From Ruminococcaceae bacterium UBA1405 (GTDB taxonomy: Bacteria; Bacillota; Clostridia; Oscillospirales; Ruminococcaceae), in assembly GCA_002305685.1 (NCBI GenBank), contig DBQB01000061.1:1-64000 (forward strand): a stretch of 64,000 nucleotides of DNA. Direction: 5' to 3'. The notes beneath the pieces were generated by a model. The model searched no databases. It saw only the letters and a program-made list of their open reading frames with translations, and was not told the DNA's origin. Shown piece by piece: positions 16,449 through 26,428 of this stretch; the stretch's first letter is position 1, and each line of letters starts with the position of its first letter. A program made the translations under genes and the position numbers.

Positions 16449-18557
16449 TTATGATAATGTTTCCTGCTGCTCTTCTTCAAGGAACCGAAGGGAAGCCTGT
16501 AATACCTGGGCGGTGATCCAGGAAGGATTCCAGTTTTGCATCCCGCCGCGCCAGGATGAGAGGTAGCGAAGGATGGTGGGATAGCGAATCTGAAAATAGT
16601 TGGTCTGGTAGTATTGTTCCCCTTGCTCTCCCACCACCGAATATCCCCATTCTCCGGGCTGGGTGCAGACGCCATAGGTTAAGGCCTGAGCGACGGTGCG
16701 GCCCATCTGCATCAGGCGCTGGTTGCCAGTGGCCTTTCCGTAGTCGTACATCTCCCAGGATGGGAAAAAGACATCCAGATGATGGTTTTGGACGCTGACC
16801 CCTGGCCAGCCGGTGGTACAGAACCCTTTTTGATGGCAGACACTGCCCGGCCGGAAACCGGTTTCCCAAAAATAGACGAAGGTGAGCAGCCAATCGGCAG
16901 CCACATCCGCTGCCTTCTGATAAAATGGTTCCCCTGTGGCCCGATAGAGCAGCGCTGCCGAGAGGAACATATAAATGCCGGCTTCCTTATCCTCGCATTT
17001 TGCATCCAGCGTGGAGCGGGAGAAGGGAAGGTCAAAGGTTTTCATATGGTAGTCATAGTAGCGGGAAAAGATGGTTTGGGCAGTTTGCAGATAGGCCGGG
17101 CGGGAAAAATATCCGGCGGCTTTTACCAGCGCGGCGACACAGGGGACGCCGGCGGTGTTGATCATCTGGCTGGCAGGAACTCCCTGTAACGTCCAGGCGG
17201 CGGGGAAGATGCCATCCTGGGTCCAGTGGGCGGGATCGGAGAGAAATTCACAGCAGCGCTGCGCCAGCATCTCCCAGGCCGCCGGTACCTGCTGCTGATG
17301 ACTGCGCAGAAGTGACAGGATATCGATCAGGTCCATCAGCGCTTCCCCCTCCATGCGGGAGGAGAGGTCCGCATCCGGTTTGTCCCAACCGCCGCGCCAG
17401 CTCTTTTCTTCGATCATATAGTAGCACCGCAGCAGTCCAGGCACATCGCCTTCACTGCCGTGGACAAAAAATCCCACAGCGTCCAAAGCGCGTTGGAGTC
17501 TATGGGTTTCGCCGTACTTCAGCCCCAGCACACATTCCCCCCAGGCCAATTTCAGGGATTGTCCGGTCCAGGCATACAGATAATATTCGGGACGGCGGGA
17601 AAGGTTTCCAAAGTCGTTGGCGGCGCCAAAACAGAGATATCCACAGCTGTCGGTGGTGTTCTGATAACGGGTGTCCAGCACCATCTTTTTGTATTCCACC
17701 ATCTCCCGGAAGGAGTGGGCCGGCTGGTTATGCGGGTGCAAAGCCTCAAATCCCAGCTGCACCAGATTGCGAAATCCACGGCCCTCCCCGACGAAACCGA
17801 AATCCAGCAGCCAGGATTTTTCCAGTGTTTGTCCCGCAAACAGTGTTCGGTAGCCGCGCTCATAGGGCAGAGGGGTACACTGCCCGCCGTAGACCATATC
17901 TTTGATGCCGGCGAACATCAGCGGCCCGCTCAGCAGCGCTACCGTATCTCCCCGACTTCCATAAAGCGCTCCCAGAGACCAATAATCTCTGTCCTCCCCG
18001 ATTACCACCTTTGGCAGGGAAAGCACCGAAAAGAAAACCGTCTGCTGTCCTTCCTTCCATTCCAAATTGACACCGGGAATGGGAAGGCGGTGTTCCTCCA
18101 CAATGACCCCTTTGCCGGGTTCCTTGCCGATATGGGGTACAATCCGCTCCGGATCGGCGGAAGGATTGTCGTTGTAGATGACATGAGGGATGGTGACTTT
18201 TTGCGACGCGTCGGTATCGCTGTGCAGCAGCATTCCGCAGCAGTAATTTTCCAGCGGTTCGTTCCCCAGGTTTTTAAAGATGACGCTGAGGGATACCGCG
18301 CCCTGAGGCGGCAAGCGAAGGGTTATCTCAGCCGATTCCCCTGTTTTTTCAAAGTGGCACAGCAGCGCATCCTTCTCCACCTGTGCTTGACAGAAAGAGA
18401 AAGAAGCGTCGGTATGCCAGGGGCGGCTGTGGGAGGAAAACAGCAGCTTTTGCAGCGATTGACGCCAGATGGGCTGTCCTTCCCAGGCAAGTGTGATCTG
18501 CTGCCTTTTTACATCCAGAATCAGGGAGCGGGAGCCCTCGTGCAGTGACAGGTACAT
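16449..18557 (-). CDS. Predicted six-hairpin glycosidase-like protein, function unknown
   Basis: The protein of about 702 residues starts at the ATG at 18557 after AAAGGA; longer upstream frames lack a site. Residues 1-330 look all-beta (MYLSLHEGSRSLILDVKRQQ and many alternating strands). Residues 350-690 form repeated amphipathic helices with aromatic motifs such as WRGGWDKPDADLSSRMEGEA, SRSTLDAKCEDKEAGIYMF and CTTGWPGVSVQNHHLDVFF. This beta-sandwich plus alpha/alpha-toroid layout suggests a six-hairpin glycosidase or lyase. I do not recognise a named family. There is no signal peptide. It stands alone between convergent and divergent neighbours. Confidence 0.6.
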   Translation of the reverse strand: MYLSLHEGSRSLILDVKRQQITLAWEGQPIWRQSLQKLLFSSHSRPWHTDASFSFCQAQVEKDALLCHFEKTGESAEITLRLPPQGAVSLSVIFKNLGNEPLENYCCGMLLHSDTDASQKVTIPHVIYNDNPSADPERIVPHIGKEPGKGVIVEEHRLPIPGVNLEWKEGQQTVFFSVLSLPKVVIGEDRDYWSLGALYGSRGDTVALLSGPLMFAGIKDMVYGGQCTPLPYERGYRTLFAGQTLEKSWLLDFGFVGEGRGFRNLVQLGFEALHPHNQPAHSFREMVEYKKMVLDTRYQNTTDSCGYLCFGAANDFGNLSRRPEYYLYAWTGQSLKLAWGECVLGLKYGETHRLQRALDAVGFFVHGSEGDVPGLLRCYYMIEEKSWRGGWDKPDADLSSRMEGEALMDLIDILSLLRSHQQQVPAAWEMLAQRCCEFLSDPAHWTQDGIFPAAWTLQGVPASQMINTAGVPCVAALVKAAGYFSRPAYLQTAQTIFSRYYDYHMKTFDLPFSRSTLDAKCEDKEAGIYMFLSAALLYRATGEPFYQKAADVAADWLLTFVYFWETGFRPGSVCHQKGFCTTGWPGVSVQNHHLDVFFPSWEMYDYGKATGNQRLMQMGRTVAQALTYGVCTQPGEWGYSVVGEQGEQYYQTNYFQIRYPTILRYLSSWRGGMQNWNPSWITAQVLQASLRFLEEEQQETLS

Positions 18558-18738
18558 CCAATCATTCCTTTCGATATGGTTTTGTTTTGATCGATGAGAG
18601 ACGAACGTGATGGCAATCCGCCATATCTTAGCTCCATTATAGCATACCGGTTGCTGAGCCGCCATCTGCAAAAAAACTTTGCCTGGAAAGAATGGTTTTC
18701 CCAAAGGCGGAAAAGGCGTGGTGACAGATACTTTCTCC

Positions 18739-18767
18739 TTGCATACCAGGAAAGTTTTTGGTATACT
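18739..18767 (+). promoter_or_regulatory. Promoter of the SNF2 helicase gene
   Basis: TTGCAT (18739-18744) lies 17 nt before TATACT (18762-18767). Confidence 0.7.
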
Positions 18768-18840
18768 AAAAAGAGTATGTATCGTCATGTCCTTGGAACG
18801 GTGTTTTTTTGATGTGTTTTGCTGCAAGGAGGTATGCTTC

Positions 18841-21800
18841 ATGGCGCTCACCGTGGCCCTTGTCAAACGTCTGGCCAAATCTGCGGTAACCTATTATGCC
18901 GGATATCGGGATTACCGCAGTGGGGGTGTCACCGGATATCAGCGGGATACCGATGAGACTCAGGATTATATTTGGGGAAAGGTGACTGATGAACGGTATG
19001 AGCAGCAGGATGTGGGGGTGGGATTGGACCCGGAGAGCGGAAATCCCAAATGGTTTCGGTGCAGCTGTTCTCAAGCAGTGGCGGGAAGCGGGCTATGCCG
19101 TCACGGTGTGGCGCTGCTGCTGTATCACTGTGATCAGCAAACGGTGAACCATATGATGACCGCTACCGATCTGATGAACCGGCAGGAAGGTTCCACTGCT
19201 TCATCCAACACAACCCCGCAGAAAACCGATTTTTTAGCGACCCAAATGCTGGGAAAATACCGGGAAGAAGAAGCAGCGCATATGATGGCCAGCTCTCTTG
19301 CCCGGGAAGATCGCCTGACAGCGCAGCCGCATCTCTCCTTTGATTACAACGACCGTCCGCAAATTTATATCACAGTGGGAAACAAACGCCCTTACATCGT
19401 CAAAGATATGGGAAAATTTTGCTCCGACATGATGGATGGTCGGGTGGCCTCCTACGGCAAGGGATTGGAGTTTGTTCACCATATGCAGGCGTTTACCGAG
19501 GAATCCCAGCGGCTGGTCCAATTTGTGCTGGACAAGTATGAGGAGTACCAACGATTCTGCCTGTACACCGGGAGCATTACCCAGGATAAACGGTTCCTTC
19601 CCCTTTCCCCAGCCTCCTTCGATCAATTTTTTGAGATGTATGATGGGAAGATCCTGGAAATACGGGAAAAGGATGTTTATCAAAGTTGTACTCTGGTCAG
19701 CAAAAACCCTTCCATCGATATTACGGTGCGGGGTGGTGGGGCTGGTTTTTCTTTCAGCGGGCCCGGTTATTTGCTGCTACTAGGAGAGGGACAGAACTAC
19801 CTGCTGATGAAGGATACCCTTTATCGATGTGACCAGGCTTTCTCCCGCAAAACCCAAAATTTCCTCTCCGCACTGCAGGAAGCCGACGGATATCTCTACA
19901 TTGCACACAAAGATATGCCGGCTTTCTGCGCTGACGTACTGCCGGTGGTACAGGGGTATCTGAATTTTTGCGGAGATCTGGAGCGGCTAGAGAGCTTTTC
20001 TCCCGATTCCCTGGAGGTGGAGCTATATTTGGATGCGCCGGCCCGCAATAAGGTAACTGCCAAGGTGGTGTACCGTTATGGAGAAGTAAGTCTGAATCCC
20101 TATGATGAAAAGCCGCCGGAAAAACAGATCCGCCGCGATCCCCGGGGAGAGTTTAAAATGAAACTCTTGACCCAGAAGTATTTTAACCATATTGAGCCTG
20201 ATCGGCAGCTACTTTATTTTGAAGGCGGGGACGAGGAGATTTATCACTTTGTCGTGGAGGGGCTTCCGGCGCTGATGCAGGCCGCAACGATACAGGTTAC
20301 CGATCGCTTCAGCAATATGGGAGTGATCCAGCCACCCAACGTTTCGGTGGGGGTGCGTTTGGAGAGCGATCTGTTGGAGATGGAGATCGATACGGGGGAA
20401 TTTCCGCTGGAGGAGTTGACAGAAGTGCTCCATGCCTACCGGCTGGGGCAAAAGTATTACCGTCTGACCGACGGACGGTTTATGCAACTGGAGGACAATT
20501 CCCTTTCAGGGCTCTCCCAGCTGGCCGATGGGTTGGAGCTGGGCCGGGAGGAGCTGCGGCAGAGGGCCATCCGCCTTCCTCGATACCGGGCGCTTTATCT
20601 GGATCGGGTGTTGGGGGAACAGGAAGAAATCAACCTCAATCGGGACCGGCGTTACCGTAACCTGTTGCGGGAGATGAAGGCGGTGGAGGATAGCGAGTTT
20701 GAGGTTCCCCATTGCCTGGTGTCGATGCTGCGCAACTATCAAAAGGTTGGTTTTCGCTGGCTAAAAACGATGGAGCGATATGGATTTGGAGGAATTCTTG
20801 CAGACGATATGGGGCTTGGAAAAACGCTGCAGGTGATTGCGCTGCTGGTATCGGCAAAGGAGGAGGGGATAAACCAACCTTCTCTGATTGTGGCGCCCAC
20901 GTCCTTGGTCTTTAACTGGGAAAGCGAGCTGCATCGTTTTGCCCCTCAGCTTCGCGTCTGCATCGTCGCCGGGGATACCGTTCAGCGCCGCGGGATGCTG
21001 GAAACCCTCTCAGAGTACGATGTGGCGGTTACCTCCTATGATCTGCTCAAGCGGGATATCCCGCTGTATGAATCTTTGCAGTTTCATTATCACATTATAG
21101 ATGAAGCTCAGTATATCAAAAACCATACCACCCAAAACGCCAAGGCGGTCAAAGCGGTGCAAAGCCGCCAGCGTTTTGCCCTCACCGGTACGCCGGTGGA
21201 AAACCGCCTCAGCGAGTTATGGAGCATCTTTGATTTTCTGATGCCGGGGCTGCTTTACAGTTATAACAAGTTCCGGGAAAAATTTGAGCTGCCCATCGTC
21301 AAAAACCGGGACGAGAAGGCGCTGGAACAGCTGAGCCGTATGATTCTTCCCTTCGTGCTGCGGCGCCTGAAAAAGGATGTGCTCAAGGAGCTGCCCAGCA
21401 AGACCGAGACGGTGCTGTATGCCACTTTGACGGGAGAACAGCGCAAGCTGTATCTGGCCTATGCCGCCCAGGCGCGTCAGCAGCTGATGGAGGATATGGA
21501 AAAACCGGGGCCATCCAATCGCATGATGGTGCTCTCGCTGTTGACACGTATGCGGCAGATCTGCTGCGATCCTTCCCTGTGTCTGGAAAATTACAGCGGG
21601 GGCGGCGCGAAGGAAGAGCTTTGCGTTGAGCTGATCCACAACGCCATGGAGGGTGGCCACAAAGTGCTGCTGTTTTCCCAGTTTACTTCTATGCTATCGA
21701 TTTTGGAAAAGCGCCTGGAGCGTGAGGGAATTCGGTACTATATCCTGAGCGGCTCCACCTCCCGGGAAAACCGGCTGAAACTGGTCAATCGCTTTAACCG

Positions 21801-22113
21801 GGATGATACCCAGGTGTTCCTGATCTCCCTCAAAGCAGGGGGAACCGGACTGAATCTGACAGCTGCTGACGTTGTGATTCACTACGATCCCTGGTGGAAT
21901 CTTTCGGCTCAGAATCAGGCCACCGACCGGGCCCATCGGATTGGACAGAAAAACAGCGTGCAGGTATTTAAGCTGATTGCCAAGGACACGGTGGAGGAGA
22001 AAATCTGTAAAATGCAGGAGCAAAAGCAGGAATTGGCGGAATCGGTTATCCAGCAGGGGGACGGCGCCATCCTGCGCATGAGCGGAGAGGAACTGATGCA
22101 GATTTTGGAGTAA
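18841..22113 (+). CDS. SWIM zinc-finger SNF2-family helicase
   Basis: The 1090-residue protein starts at the ATG after AAGGAGG. A SWIM zinc finger (FRCSCSQAVAGSGLCRHGVA, C-x-C...C-x-H) lies near residue 65, followed by a SNF2-associated N-terminal region up to about residue 620. The SF2 motor contains motif I DDMGLGKTLQ, motif II DEAQYIKN, motif III LTGTPVENRLSELWSIFDFL, motif IV/V KVLLFSQFTSM and LISLKAGGTGLNLTAADVV, and motif VI DRAHRIGQ. It is an ATP-driven DNA translocase. Bacterial members are thought to remodel protein-DNA or RNA polymerase complexes. Confidence 0.93.
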   Translation: MALTVALVKRLAKSAVTYYAGYRDYRSGGVTGYQRDTDETQDYIWGKVTDERYEQQDVGVGLDPESGNPKWFRCSCSQAVAGSGLCRHGVALLLYHCDQQTVNHMMTATDLMNRQEGSTASSNTTPQKTDFLATQMLGKYREEEAAHMMASSLAREDRLTAQPHLSFDYNDRPQIYITVGNKRPYIVKDMGKFCSDMMDGRVASYGKGLEFVHHMQAFTEESQRLVQFVLDKYEEYQRFCLYTGSITQDKRFLPLSPASFDQFFEMYDGKILEIREKDVYQSCTLVSKNPSIDITVRGGGAGFSFSGPGYLLLLGEGQNYLLMKDTLYRCDQAFSRKTQNFLSALQEADGYLYIAHKDMPAFCADVLPVVQGYLNFCGDLERLESFSPDSLEVELYLDAPARNKVTAKVVYRYGEVSLNPYDEKPPEKQIRRDPRGEFKMKLLTQKYFNHIEPDRQLLYFEGGDEEIYHFVVEGLPALMQAATIQVTDRFSNMGVIQPPNVSVGVRLESDLLEMEIDTGEFPLEELTEVLHAYRLGQKYYRLTDGRFMQLEDNSLSGLSQLADGLELGREELRQRAIRLPRYRALYLDRVLGEQEEINLNRDRRYRNLLREMKAVEDSEFEVPHCLVSMLRNYQKVGFRWLKTMERYGFGGILADDMGLGKTLQVIALLVSAKEEGINQPSLIVAPTSLVFNWESELHRFAPQLRVCIVAGDTVQRRGMLETLSEYDVAVTSYDLLKRDIPLYESLQFHYHIIDEAQYIKNHTTQNAKAVKAVQSRQRFALTGTPVENRLSELWSIFDFLMPGLLYSYNKFREKFELPIVKNRDEKALEQLSRMILPFVLRRLKKDVLKELPSKTETVLYATLTGEQRKLYLAYAAQARQQLMEDMEKPGPSNRMMVLSLLTRMRQICCDPSLCLENYSGGGAKEELCVELIHNAMEGGHKVLLFSQFTSMLSILEKRLEREGIRYYILSGSTSRENRLKLVNRFNRDDTQVFLISLKAGGTGLNLTAADVVIHYDPWWNLSAQNQATDRAHRIGQKNSVQVFKLIAKDTVEEKICKMQEQKQELAESVIQQGDGAILRMSGEELMQILE

Positions 22114-22271
22114 ACCTTTCCGAATCCGATTTTATGGGATAGGGTTGGACATTTGTTTTTTTATAAACTCCCGGTTTTGCACGGCAAGATTATGGATAAA
22201 AGAGTTTTGTCCGTCGTCCGAAAAATTTTGGGGGAGTATATCTTTTACAACATGGAAAGAAGGAATGGAAG

Positions 22272-23027
22272 ATGACCGGTTTAACCTCAGTTACCTTTCG
22301 CCAGCTGAAGGCAGAGGAGATTATCGCACTGGCCTGTAAGGCGCAGCTGCAGGGAATCGAATGGGGTGGGGATGTGCACGCACCGGCAGGAGCGACCACG
22401 GTTGCCCGCCAGCTGCGGGAGCGGACGCTGGATGCGGGGCTCAAGGTGCTTTCCTATGGATCCTACTATCGTCTGGGGAACCAGATGGAGTTTGTTCCGG
22501 TGTTGGAGACGGCTGTGGCGCTGGGTGCGCCTGTGATCCGGATTTGGGCGGGAACCTTTGGTTCGGCAAAGGCCGTCGAGACCGATTATCTCACCCTCAG
22601 CGCAGAACTGCGCAGCATCTGTGCCATGGCGCAGGCGGATGGCATCGGCATAGCGCTGGAGTACCATCGCAATACCCTTACCGACTGCAAGGAGAGTGCC
22701 CAGAAACTCGTCACGCTGACAGATTCCCCCAACCTATCCTGTTACTGGCAGCCCAACCCGGAGCTTGCGGTGGAAGAACATCTACGGGAAATTCAGACGA
22801 TTCTTCCGTATTTTTCTAACGTCCATGTTTTTCACTGGACTGCTGGGGAAAATAAGGAGAACATCCGTCATCCATTGTCGGAAGGATATGAGGTTTGGAG
22901 AAGATATCTGGACGCCCTTGCCAAATGTGGGCGGCCGTTTCACACCATCCTGGAGTTTGTACGGCAGGATAGTCCGGAACAATTTTTGGAGGATGCCGCT
23001 GTTTTGCGGCGGCTGACTGGCTGCTGA
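22272..23027 (+). CDS. Sugar phosphate isomerase/epimerase (xylose-isomerase-like TIM barrel)
   Basis: The 251-residue protein is a compact AP-endonuclease-2/xylose-isomerase-type TIM barrel. Metal-site-like segments are GIEWGGDVHAP, IGIALEYHRNTL, LSCYWQPNP, VHVFHW and TILEFVRQDS. It probably isomerises or epimerises a sugar or polyol; the substrate cannot be told. AAGAAGG precedes the ATG. It follows the helicase by 158 bp, in which I see no gene or strong signal. Confidence 0.78.
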   Translation: MTGLTSVTFRQLKAEEIIALACKAQLQGIEWGGDVHAPAGATTVARQLRERTLDAGLKVLSYGSYYRLGNQMEFVPVLETAVALGAPVIRIWAGTFGSAKAVETDYLTLSAELRSICAMAQADGIGIALEYHRNTLTDCKESAQKLVTLTDSPNLSCYWQPNPELAVEEHLREIQTILPYFSNVHVFHWTAGENKENIRHPLSEGYEVWRRYLDALAKCGRPFHTILEFVRQDSPEQFLEDAAVLRRLTGC

Positions 23028-23103
23028 GCGTGAAAAGCGCTTTCTTTTTGCAGCGCAAGGGAAGAGAGATCCAGTTTATGAGAAAAGTGTTTGTATGACA
23101 GCA

Positions 23104-23146
23104 AAAATGCACGGCCAAGAGGATCCTTGACCGTGCATTTGCTTTT
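23104..23146 (-). terminator. Terminator between the isomerase and M14 genes
   Basis: The stem AAATGCACGG (23105-23114) with CCGTGCATTT (23131-23140) has an inner CAAG/CTTG pair. On the minus strand it runs into TTTTTGC, so it mainly serves the peptidase gene. Confidence 0.7.
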
Positions 23147-23168
23147 AACAAAATCTCAGGATTTTCGG

Positions 23169-24863
23169 TTACCGGGGAAGGAGAATGGTTGCGGAAGCTT
23201 TGCCCGCTCTGGGAGCGGAGACGGTGAGGGTAATCTCGCTTCCCGGCTGTGCTTTTACCACCCAGCTGAGCTTTTTGGCGCAGGGGTCGTGGGAGGAAGT
23301 GGTAGGACCAATATGTCCATAGGTTACCTTCACGCCGGAGAACCCTTGCAGATGTCCGATGCTCTCCTTCTCTTTTCCAGCCAGAATCTGCACACCATCG
23401 CCGGAGAGCTGGGCGGTGAGGGGCTGAGCGACCCGCAGCTCCACCGCTTCCTTGGTGATATAGGTGGGAAGATACCCCAGATTTTCTACCACTGCATCGA
23501 TCTGATAGCAGTCTCCGCCGACAGGGGTGACCTTCAACTGATCCAGGGAGAGGCGAGGCAGCGTTTTGAGGTAGCGAAGGAGGAACTTGGTATGTTTCTC
23601 CACCTCCTGCGGCAGGAATTTGACAGGACAGTTCTGTACCACCGTCTTGTTGTCCAGTCCGCCGATTTCCACTTCTCCCAGCTCCGGATGCTGGAACACG
23701 GTCCAATCCTTAAAGCCCTGTCCGTCGTTTTGCTCGTCCACCCATTTGAGCCGTGCGACGGCTATGTCCTCCTGGGTTTCATCGGGGATGCTCTGGGGAC
23801 GGGGCCAGGGATGGGGGAAACCTACCCGAGGATTGAGATCCCAGCACTCACAGGTGAAATCCATAATCCCCATAACGAAATGGTTAAAGTCGTCGAAAGC
23901 GCCCACCACCGACATATTGGCGTTGCCAACATAATCGTCCTTGATGTTGACAGCCGGATAGGTGGTTTCCTCGGTCGCCATCTTGCCAATCTCCCGATAG
24001 CGTTCCATATCCTCCTTGGGGCAATCCTTGGCGGACTTCATTCCCGGCGGGAAGAGATACATACCGCCCATGGTGTGGAAATTGAGGATGGCGCAGAGAT
24101 TCTTTTGAGCATGGATAAACTTGGCCATCGTTTGGCTCTCCACATTGGACAGGGCATAAGCGCCGGAACCGGCCTGTTTGTTTTCGGGAAGCCAGTTGCA
24201 GGGAAAGTTGCGGTTGAGATCGTTTCCGTATAGGGCGGGAGCGGGCTGCAGCGATACGCCGTCGAAATCCAGCACTTTGCCCTCGGAATAAAGATTATAA
24301 AATTCCCCGTCCATATCGTCGGGACGACGCTTGGCCATAACCCGGGGATCCTTTTTGGAAATTTTCCATACGCCGTTTTTCGCCTTGACCCGCATCAACC
24401 GGATGACGCCGTCCCCATCGATGTCCTCGGGCTGTACGCCGGGCTGAGGTTCGTCAAAAGGATGGGGCTTATTGACCGAGCGGAGCTGTACCGGTGTGGT
24501 CAGATACAGTTCAGAACCATCGGGAGAGATGCGGGGGACACAGTAGACGGTGAAGGCTTTGAGCAGAGGTGCAATCTCCGGGGTATCCCGGTTGGAGAGC
24601 AGGTAGTCCAAAAAGTACATGGCGCACATGGAGCCGGTGACTTCCCCGGCATGGATGTTGCCGGTGACGCACAGCGCCGGCTTTTCAGAAAAATCGCCGC
24701 TGCTCAGATCGGTCAACTCGAATTTCCAGATGTCCCTTCCTTCCCCGGTTTTTCCCAGGGAGGTCAGCCGACAGTACTGCGGATAGGCACTGACATATTC
24801 CTGCAGGATCTGGGTAATTTCGTGATACCGATAGTAGTGGTCATAGGTGTGGGTAACTTTCAA
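23169..24863 (-). CDS. M14-family zinc carboxypeptidase
   Basis: The 564-residue protein starts at a TTG at 24863 that directly follows AAAGGAGG. Zinc ligands are GNIHAGEVTGSM (His and Glu) and LCAILNFHTMGG (His); the catalytic Glu lies in MDFTCECWDLN. It hydrolyses C-terminal or related amide bonds. The C-terminal 150 residues are all-beta, probably a CARDB-like accessory domain (GGDCYQIDAVVENLGYLPTY). No signal peptide is seen, which is unusual for an enzyme with a surface-type domain. Confidence 0.85.
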   Translation of the reverse strand: MKVTHTYDHYYRYHEITQILQEYVSAYPQYCRLTSLGKTGEGRDIWKFELTDLSSGDFSEKPALCVTGNIHAGEVTGSMCAMYFLDYLLSNRDTPEIAPLLKAFTVYCVPRISPDGSELYLTTPVQLRSVNKPHPFDEPQPGVQPEDIDGDGVIRLMRVKAKNGVWKISKKDPRVMAKRRPDDMDGEFYNLYSEGKVLDFDGVSLQPAPALYGNDLNRNFPCNWLPENKQAGSGAYALSNVESQTMAKFIHAQKNLCAILNFHTMGGMYLFPPGMKSAKDCPKEDMERYREIGKMATEETTYPAVNIKDDYVGNANMSVVGAFDDFNHFVMGIMDFTCECWDLNPRVGFPHPWPRPQSIPDETQEDIAVARLKWVDEQNDGQGFKDWTVFQHPELGEVEIGGLDNKTVVQNCPVKFLPQEVEKHTKFLLRYLKTLPRLSLDQLKVTPVGGDCYQIDAVVENLGYLPTYITKEAVELRVAQPLTAQLSGDGVQILAGKEKESIGHLQGFSGVKVTYGHIGPTTSSHDPCAKKLSWVVKAQPGSEITLTVSAPRAGKASATILLPR

Positions 24864-25054
24864 GACGTTTCCTCCTTTGGCCTTTCCCTCCGGCAATCTG
24901 GACACCGGAAAGGAAAAGTATCATCGATTTTTGTATTATTATACTGTATTTTCCTTTCCAATACCAGTATTTGGCGTCAAAAATTGAGAATTTCATTTCC
25001 AGTTTTTCAAAGGGAAAGCATTTCTTTTTTGATGTACTTTTGAAAAAGCTGTGT

Positions 25055-25105
25055 TATAATAAATACAAAGCGTCGCCGTATTTTCCCGCTGCCGGGAAAA
25101 TACGG
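25055..25105 (+). promoter_or_regulatory. -10 box and leader hairpin of the aminotransferase gene
   Basis: TATAAT stands at 25055-25060. About 10 nt after the expected start lies a 13-bp perfect hairpin, CCGTATTTTCCCG (25076-25088) with CGGGAAAATACGG (25093-25105) and a 4-nt loop. There is no T-run after it, so it is a 5' UTR structure and not a simple terminator. No -35 is visible. Confidence 0.5.
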
Positions 25106-25170
25106 TGCGACCGGAGTTGGCCTCTGGACGGCCGCCGGGAAAGAAAACAGACGTATAGGAGGCTATCACC

Positions 25171-26349
25171 ATGGTACAGTATGATTTTGACCGCATCATC
25201 GACCGCAGCGGTACTGACAGCAGCAAACACACCTTTGATGCTGCAAAAGGAAAGACCCCAGATATGATTCCACTTTGGGTGGCGGACATGGATTTCAAAG
25301 CTCCTGATGAGGTCATCCAGCGGATGAAGGACCGGTGTGAGCATGGCATTTTTGGCTATACCCGGGTGGGAGAAGGATATATCCGCGCCGTGCAGGGATG
25401 GTTTGAAAAACGTTTTGATTGGAAGGTGCCGGAGGAGTGGATGGTACGCACCCCCGGTGTGGTGTATGCGGTTAACGCCGCCATCCAGGTTTTGACCCAG
25501 GAAGGGGATGCGGTTTTGATCCAAAGTCCCGTATATCATCCCTTCAACAACTGCATCGTTGCAAGCAAACGGCGCACGGTGCGCAATCCGCTGGTGTATG
25601 ACGGCAAGAGATATACCATCGATTTTGAAGATTTTGAGAAGAAGATTGTGGAGGAAAAGGTAAAACTGTTTGTCCTTTGCAGTCCCCACAACCCGGTGGG
25701 GCGGGTGTGGACCCGGGAAGAGCTGACCCGTATGGGTGAAATCTGTCTCAAACACCATGTGTTTGTGATTTCCGATGAAATTCACTGTGATTTTGTGTTC
25801 TCCGGACATCGGCATATCCCCTTCGCCTCCATCTGCGAATCGTTTGCCCGCAATTCCATCACATGTACCGCGCCCAGCAAAACCTTTAACCTGGCCGGAC
25901 TGCAAACCTCCAACATCTTTATCCCGGATGAGACGGTGAGAGAGCAGATCAAGGCCTGCAAGAGCGCTCAGCACTGCGGAGAGCCTACGATTTTTGGACT
26001 GGTTGCCTGTCAGGCGGCCTATGAATGCGGCGAAGAATGGCTGGAGCAGCTTTTGGCATATTTGGAGACCAGCGCAGAAAAGGTATCCGCCTATTTTGCC
26101 CAGAATCTGCCCCAGATTCATGTAGTAAAACCGGAAGGGACCTATCTGCTGTGGTTGGATTGCCGCGGTTTGCCCATCCCTCCGGAGCAGGTGGACGCCT
26201 TTATGCTGGAGAAAGCCAAGGTTTGGTTTAACGACGGCGGTATGTTTGGAACTGAGGGAATCGGTTTTGAGCGGATGAATATGGGTTCTCCCTGGTCGGT
26301 ATTGGAGCAGGCCTGCGCCCGGATTGTGGACGCCGCCAAAAAACTGTAA
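25171..26349 (+). CDS. MalY/PatB-type aminotransferase, cystathionine beta-lyase
   Basis: The 392-residue PLP enzyme is of fold type I. The N-terminus carries IPLWVADMDFKAP, the hallmark of the MalY/PatB group. The PLP lysine is in TAPSKTFNLAGLQTSN, with SPHNPVGRVWTREEL and ISDEIHCDFVF supplying the Asn and Asp cofactor contacts. These enzymes cleave cystathionine or other C-S conjugates to pyruvate or homocysteine, ammonia and thiol. The ATG follows ATAGGAGG. An unusual leader hairpin lies upstream. Confidence 0.88.
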   Translation: MVQYDFDRIIDRSGTDSSKHTFDAAKGKTPDMIPLWVADMDFKAPDEVIQRMKDRCEHGIFGYTRVGEGYIRAVQGWFEKRFDWKVPEEWMVRTPGVVYAVNAAIQVLTQEGDAVLIQSPVYHPFNNCIVASKRRTVRNPLVYDGKRYTIDFEDFEKKIVEEKVKLFVLCSPHNPVGRVWTREELTRMGEICLKHHVFVISDEIHCDFVFSGHRHIPFASICESFARNSITCTAPSKTFNLAGLQTSNIFIPDETVREQIKACKSAQHCGEPTIFGLVACQAAYECGEEWLEQLLAYLETSAEKVSAYFAQNLPQIHVVKPEGTYLLWLDCRGLPIPPEQVDAFMLEKAKVWFNDGGMFGTEGIGFERMNMGSPWSVLEQACARIVDAAKKL

Positions 26350-26428
26350 ATCATCCGCAGCGGGGAAAGATAGTCTCTGTGAATATCGTGAGCAACCCCT
26401 TTGCCGTCACAGAAAGGAAGATGCGGGA

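Noticed and set aside
22816..23706. Minus-strand ORF of 296 codons across the isomerase/M14 junction
   Set aside because: It overlaps two supported genes and a terminator, with low-complexity translation and no ribosome site.
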